Assembly: GCF_003987255.1 (NCBI RefSeq)
Contig: NZ_PIQC01000001.1
Coordinates: 310,001 to 374,000, forward strand
Reading direction: 5' to 3'
Length of the DNA: 64,000 nucleotides
Origin: Idiomarina ramblicola
Lineage (GTDB): Bacteria > Pseudomonadota > Gammaproteobacteria > Enterobacterales > Alteromonadaceae
The notes beneath the pieces were generated by a model that ran no database searches, had not been told where the DNA came from, and saw nothing but the letters and a program-made list of their open reading frames with translations. This document shows positions 61,012 through 64,000 of this stretch, in pieces; the first letter of the stretch is position 1; each line of letters opens with the position of its first letter. The position numbers were made by a program, and so were the translations under genes.

Positions 61012-61987
61012 TTTTCTTCCTTTCCAGCTCCACAAGCAAATTGGTTTTCATTACTTCGGGCAGCTTCGCGTCAATCGTTTGGTAATACCAATCAGGCTGG
61101 GCAAATTGTTGGCACTTCCCGGCATCTTTTTCAGTCATTAATATAGGCTTACCCATTAATTGAGAAAAGTCCCTCTCACTAAAAACATGATGATCGGCAA
61201 ATGCCTGACTTTTCTCTAGCTCAATTCCCTGGTCTGCCAGCGAATTAAAAAATCGATGAGGATAGCCGATGCCAGCGACCGCGTTATACTTATCCTCGGT
61301 TTTGAGCTCAACCTTCTCATTATTATCAACCCGGAACCAACTGCCGGGCTCAACATCCACCACGTGTCGGGCAAAAGCATGACGACCGTAATTAGAAATG
61401 ACCCAGTCAGCGCCTTTTAATCGCCAGGGGCCTTCTCGTAAAGGACCAGCAGGTAATAACCAACCATTTCCGGTTCCTCTTTCAGCATCTAACATGATCA
61501 ACTCAATATCACGCTTTAATGCATAATGTTGTAAGCCGTCATCACAAATAATCACATCAACGTCCGGGTGCTGTTCTGTCATCAACTGTGCCGCTTTTCC
61601 TCGCTTAGGGGCAATGATAACCGGACAGCCGGTCCGTCGACGCATAAGCAAAGGTTCATCTCCGACTTTTGCTGGCTCATCAGTCTCTGCAACTGAATGA
61701 GGAAAAGGTCCTTTGGCGCCATAACCGCGACTAATGATTCCCGGCTTCCAGCCCTCTTCTTTCAGCCACTGACATAGCGCAACCACCAGAGGTGTTTTCC
61801 CGGTACCACCCACACTGATATTACCCACCACAATGACAGGAACTTTCGCCTTATAACGAGGAGCCAGGCCGGAAAAATAAAAGCTCCGGCGCAAATTGGT
61901 AATAAGCCAAAACAGCAAAGACAGTGGTGTAAGCAAATAAAGAAAGGGGTGCAGCTTGGCTTTATACCACTGCTGTTGAAGCCACAT
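61001..61987 (-). CDS. lpxK: Tetraacyldisaccharide 4'-kinase
   Basis: A 328-aa lipid A kinase that phosphorylates the 4' position of the disaccharide at the inner membrane. A hydrophobic N-terminal helix (FLYLLTPLSLLFWLI) anchors it, and the P-loop is VGNISVGGTGKTPLV. The block IICDDGLQHYALKRDIELIMLD is diagnostic. Its start overlaps the msbA stop by one base, and its 3' end overlaps the ycaR start. Confidence 0.96.
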   Translation of the reverse strand: MWLQQQWYKAKLHPFLYLLTPLSLLFWLITNLRRSFYFSGLAPRYKAKVPVIVVGNISVGGTGKTPLVVALCQWLKEEGWKPGIISRGYGAKGPFPHSVAETDEPAKVGDEPLLMRRRTGCPVIIAPKRGKAAQLMTEQHPDVDVIICDDGLQHYALKRDIELIMLDAERGTGNGWLLPAGPLREGPWRLKGADWVISNYGRHAFARHVVDVEPGSWFRVDNNEKVELKTEDKYNAVAGIGYPHRFFNSLADQGIELEKSQAFADHHVFSERDFSQLMGKPILMTEKDAGKCQQFAQPDWYYQTIDAKLPEVMKTNLLVELERKKNVH

Positions 61988-63735
61988 TAGGCACCCCCAC
62001 TAAACTGCAGGTTATACAGTTGAGAATACGCGCCTTCCTGCTCCAATAATTGTTCGTGGGTACCACGTTCGATGATCTCACCGCTGTCCATAATCAGGAT
62101 CTCATCCGCATTTTCAATGGTCGACAGTCTGTGAGCAATAACAATAGCAGTACGGTTCTGACGCAGAGTTCCCAACGCATCCTGAATATGGCGCTCTGAT
62201 TCCGTATCCAGCGCCGAGGTTGCTTCATCCAAAATTAAGATGGGTGCGTCCTGCAGCAGTGCCCGGGCGATAGCAATACGCTGACGTTGCCCCCCCGATA
62301 ACATAACACCGTTTTCACCCACCATAGTATCCAGCCCTTTCGGCATATTATCCGTAAACTCGGTGACATAAGCTTGTTCCGCCGCTTTAATGATATCGTC
62401 ACGAGACAGATCTTTTACTGCACCATAAGCAATGTTGTTCGCGATCGTGTCGTTAAACAGGGTTACGTGCTGAGAAACCAATGCAAATTGACGTCTCAGA
62501 CACTTCAACTTGTAATCATTAATATTATGACCATCCAATAGAATCCGTCCCTGTTGTACGTCATAGAAGCGGGTAAGCAAATTAGAGATGGTTGATTTAC
62601 CGCTGCCCGAACGTCCTACCAGCGCTACTGTTTTGCCCCGATCAACACGAAAGTTTATGTGCTGAAGAGCCGGCTCATCGTCTTTTTGATAAGCAAAAGT
62701 CACGTCGTCAAAGACAATATCACCTACTGCACGATCAATGGCTCGCGACCCTTTGTCGATTTCAATTGGCTCGTCAAGTATCTCAAACACACTGGTGGCA
62801 GCCGCAATACCACGTTGAAAATCACTGTTTACATTAGTCAGCTGTTTCAACGGACGCAACAGCATCAGCATCGCCCCTAATAATGTTGTAAAAGCCCCCG
62901 CGGAAAGCTCACCTAACATTTCTGGGAAACTCGCTATTACTAACACCATCGACAGGCTTAAGGATGCGATAAACTGGATCACCGAGGTACTGATAGCCCG
63001 TGTGTTCACCAGTTTCATATTTTGATTACGGGTAATATTGTTTATTTCAGAAAAGCGTGCAGACTCTTTTTCTTGCCCTTCATGCATGACCACAACCTTA
63101 TGGCCATTAATCATCTGTTCTGCGGTTGTGGTGACATTACCCATCGCGGTTTGAATTCGGCCGCTCACTTTACGAAAACGCCTAGAAACAACGCTGACAA
63201 CTTTTGCAATTAAAGGGCCTATCACTAAAAACACCAACGATAATTGCCAGCTGTGATAAAACATCAGGCCTAACAGCCCAATGACGAATGCACCTTCTTT
63301 AACCAAAACTAAAACAGCCCGACTACTAGCTTCCGATACCTGCTGGGTGTCATAGGTTATTTTTGAAATTAAATCGCCGGTGGAATGCTGGTCGTGAAAA
63401 CCTACCGGTAGCTTCATCATATGGTCAAACAACTGCTGACGCATTTTAGTTACAACTTTAAAACCAACCCAATTCAAAAAATAACTGGAACCAACGTTAA
63501 GTAAACCACGCAAAATGAAGATAAAAGGAACAAAAACCGCACCATAGATGAGAACGTTAGAGTTTTGTTCTGTCAGTCCATCATCGATTAAAGTTTTGAT
63601 TTGAGATATGAATAAGGTGTCGATGCCTGCGTAGCCAATCATGCAAACAACAGCAACAATAAAAGCCGCTTTATAAGGTTTGATATAGCCTAATAAACGT
63701 TTAAAGGTGGTCTTTTTCTTAAACTGAGAATCCAT
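61987..63735 (-). CDS. msbA: Lipid A export ABC transporter MsbA
   Basis: A 582-aa half-transporter, length as in E. coli MsbA. Six membrane helices occupy about residues 20-320. The ATPase has Walker A GRSGSGKST, the signature LSGGQRQRIAIARALL, Walker B ILILDEATSALD, and the H-loop VIAHRLSTI. It flips lipid A-core to the outer leaflet of the inner membrane. Directly upstream of lpxK and 35 bases after comEC. Confidence 0.97.
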   Translation of the reverse strand: MDSQFKKKTTFKRLLGYIKPYKAAFIVAVVCMIGYAGIDTLFISQIKTLIDDGLTEQNSNVLIYGAVFVPFIFILRGLLNVGSSYFLNWVGFKVVTKMRQQLFDHMMKLPVGFHDQHSTGDLISKITYDTQQVSEASSRAVLVLVKEGAFVIGLLGLMFYHSWQLSLVFLVIGPLIAKVVSVVSRRFRKVSGRIQTAMGNVTTTAEQMINGHKVVVMHEGQEKESARFSEINNITRNQNMKLVNTRAISTSVIQFIASLSLSMVLVIASFPEMLGELSAGAFTTLLGAMLMLLRPLKQLTNVNSDFQRGIAAATSVFEILDEPIEIDKGSRAIDRAVGDIVFDDVTFAYQKDDEPALQHINFRVDRGKTVALVGRSGSGKSTISNLLTRFYDVQQGRILLDGHNINDYKLKCLRRQFALVSQHVTLFNDTIANNIAYGAVKDLSRDDIIKAAEQAYVTEFTDNMPKGLDTMVGENGVMLSGGQRQRIAIARALLQDAPILILDEATSALDTESERHIQDALGTLRQNRTAIVIAHRLSTIENADEILIMDSGEIIERGTHEQLLEQEGAYSQLYNLQFSGGA

Positions 63736-63770
63736 GTAGTCTCAAATTAGTTATTAACACTTTGAGTATT

Positions 63771-64000
63771 CTACCTGTTTTCAAAGGGTAACTCCAAACT
63801 CCATGTACTGCCGTTACTGATAATAGTTAATTGCCCGTTGTCTTTGGTGCCGAACCAAGGCGTATGAGTGCGGGAAAGGCGCTTCAATGTATAACGGTGC
63901 GGAAAACGGTACCCACGATGCCTGCCATAGCTAATCAAGTAGATGTCTGCATCGACAGCTTGCAATAACGGCCAACTGCTTGAGGTTTTACTACCATGAT
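63771..64000 (-). CDS. comEC: DNA internalisation-related competence protein ComEC/Rec2, C-terminal part
   Basis: About 76 C-terminal residues of a gene that continues past the window end. The visible residues read HGSKTSSSWPLLQAVDADIY, then SYGRHRGYRFPHRYTLKRL. This is the metallo-beta-lactamase-like tail of ComEC (HGSxTSS followed by a xxSxGxxNxxxHP-type segment, here SYGRHRGYRFPH). ComEC moves single-stranded DNA across the inner membrane. Its place before msbA matches E. coli ycaI-msbA. Confidence 0.88.
   Translation of the reverse strand, partial: HGSKTSSSWPLLQAVDADIYLISYGRHRGYRFPHRYTLKRLSRTHTPWFGTKDNGQLTIISNGSTWSLELPFENR

Overview
The window is chromosomal DNA of a marine-type gammaproteobacterium. 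Gene order and protein sequences point to the Alteromonadales, most probably Idiomarina or a close relative. That genus call is inference from memory of the families (dapA-bamC-purC, bepA-yfgD, seqA-pgm beside ybfF, fldA-fur, the sdh-suc-gltA block, kdsB-ycaR-lpxK-msbA-comEC, and a SucB with two lipoyl domains); no search was run. I saw no rRNA, tRNA or CRISPR array, and no intact mobile element.

Layout. (1) 1-26.2 kb is densely packed core genome: the end of dapE, an M15 peptidase and a tiny DUF2897 gene; dapA-bamC-purC on the minus strand; bcp, perM, bepA, a TlpA-like lipoprotein, yfgD, a WrbA-like gene and DUF2069; DUF2066-hda with a perfect DnaA box upstream; an MFS transporter; seqA-pgm divergent from ybfF; DUF2788, fldA, fur, a saccharopine dehydrogenase-like gene and glnS; a pxpABC 5-oxoprolinase operon led by two small unknown membrane proteins; and an acyl-CoA dehydrogenase / APH-like kinase / SDR operon that looks like a split version of animal ACAD10/11. 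(2) 26.3-35.6 kb is accessory: small genes (zinc ribbon, KTSC, a HEPN-like protein, a C-terminally membrane-anchored protein), a serine hydrolase, an ISAs1 transposase stump, a 59-aa membrane ORF, an S41-like protease, a ChaN/erythromycin-esterase-like protein and a solitary 614-aa PD-(D/E)XK nuclease. Its spacers carry four copies of a degenerate 25-30 nt palindromic repeat. (3) 35.7-46.9 kb starts with an RhlE-type helicase. A run of mostly single-gene units for exported proteins follows (alpha/beta hydrolases, a beta-lactamase-like hydrolase, an M1-like peptidase, Kelch, Sel1 and unknown proteins), plus an XRE-DUF4870 regulator. (4) 47-58.5 kb is the TCA block: sdhCDAB, then an intrinsic terminator, then sucABCD on the minus strand, with divergent gltA. 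(5) 58.7-64 kb holds a KamA-like radical SAM gene and the lipid A/KDO group kdsB-ycaR-lpxK-msbA, ending inside comEC.

How the genes work together. The TCA block carries citrate synthase, 2-oxoglutarate dehydrogenase E1/E2, succinyl-CoA synthetase and succinate dehydrogenase as one regional unit. kdsB, lpxK and msbA supply KDO activation, lipid A 4'-phosphorylation and lipid A flipping. bamC and bepA both serve outer-membrane protein assembly. hda and seqA both restrain replication initiation. The strongest leads for undescribed biology are the HEPN-like protein with its membrane-anchored neighbour, the lone nuclease, the repeat family, the KamA-like enzyme that lacks a lysine-binding aspartate, and the membrane proteins ahead of pxpA.
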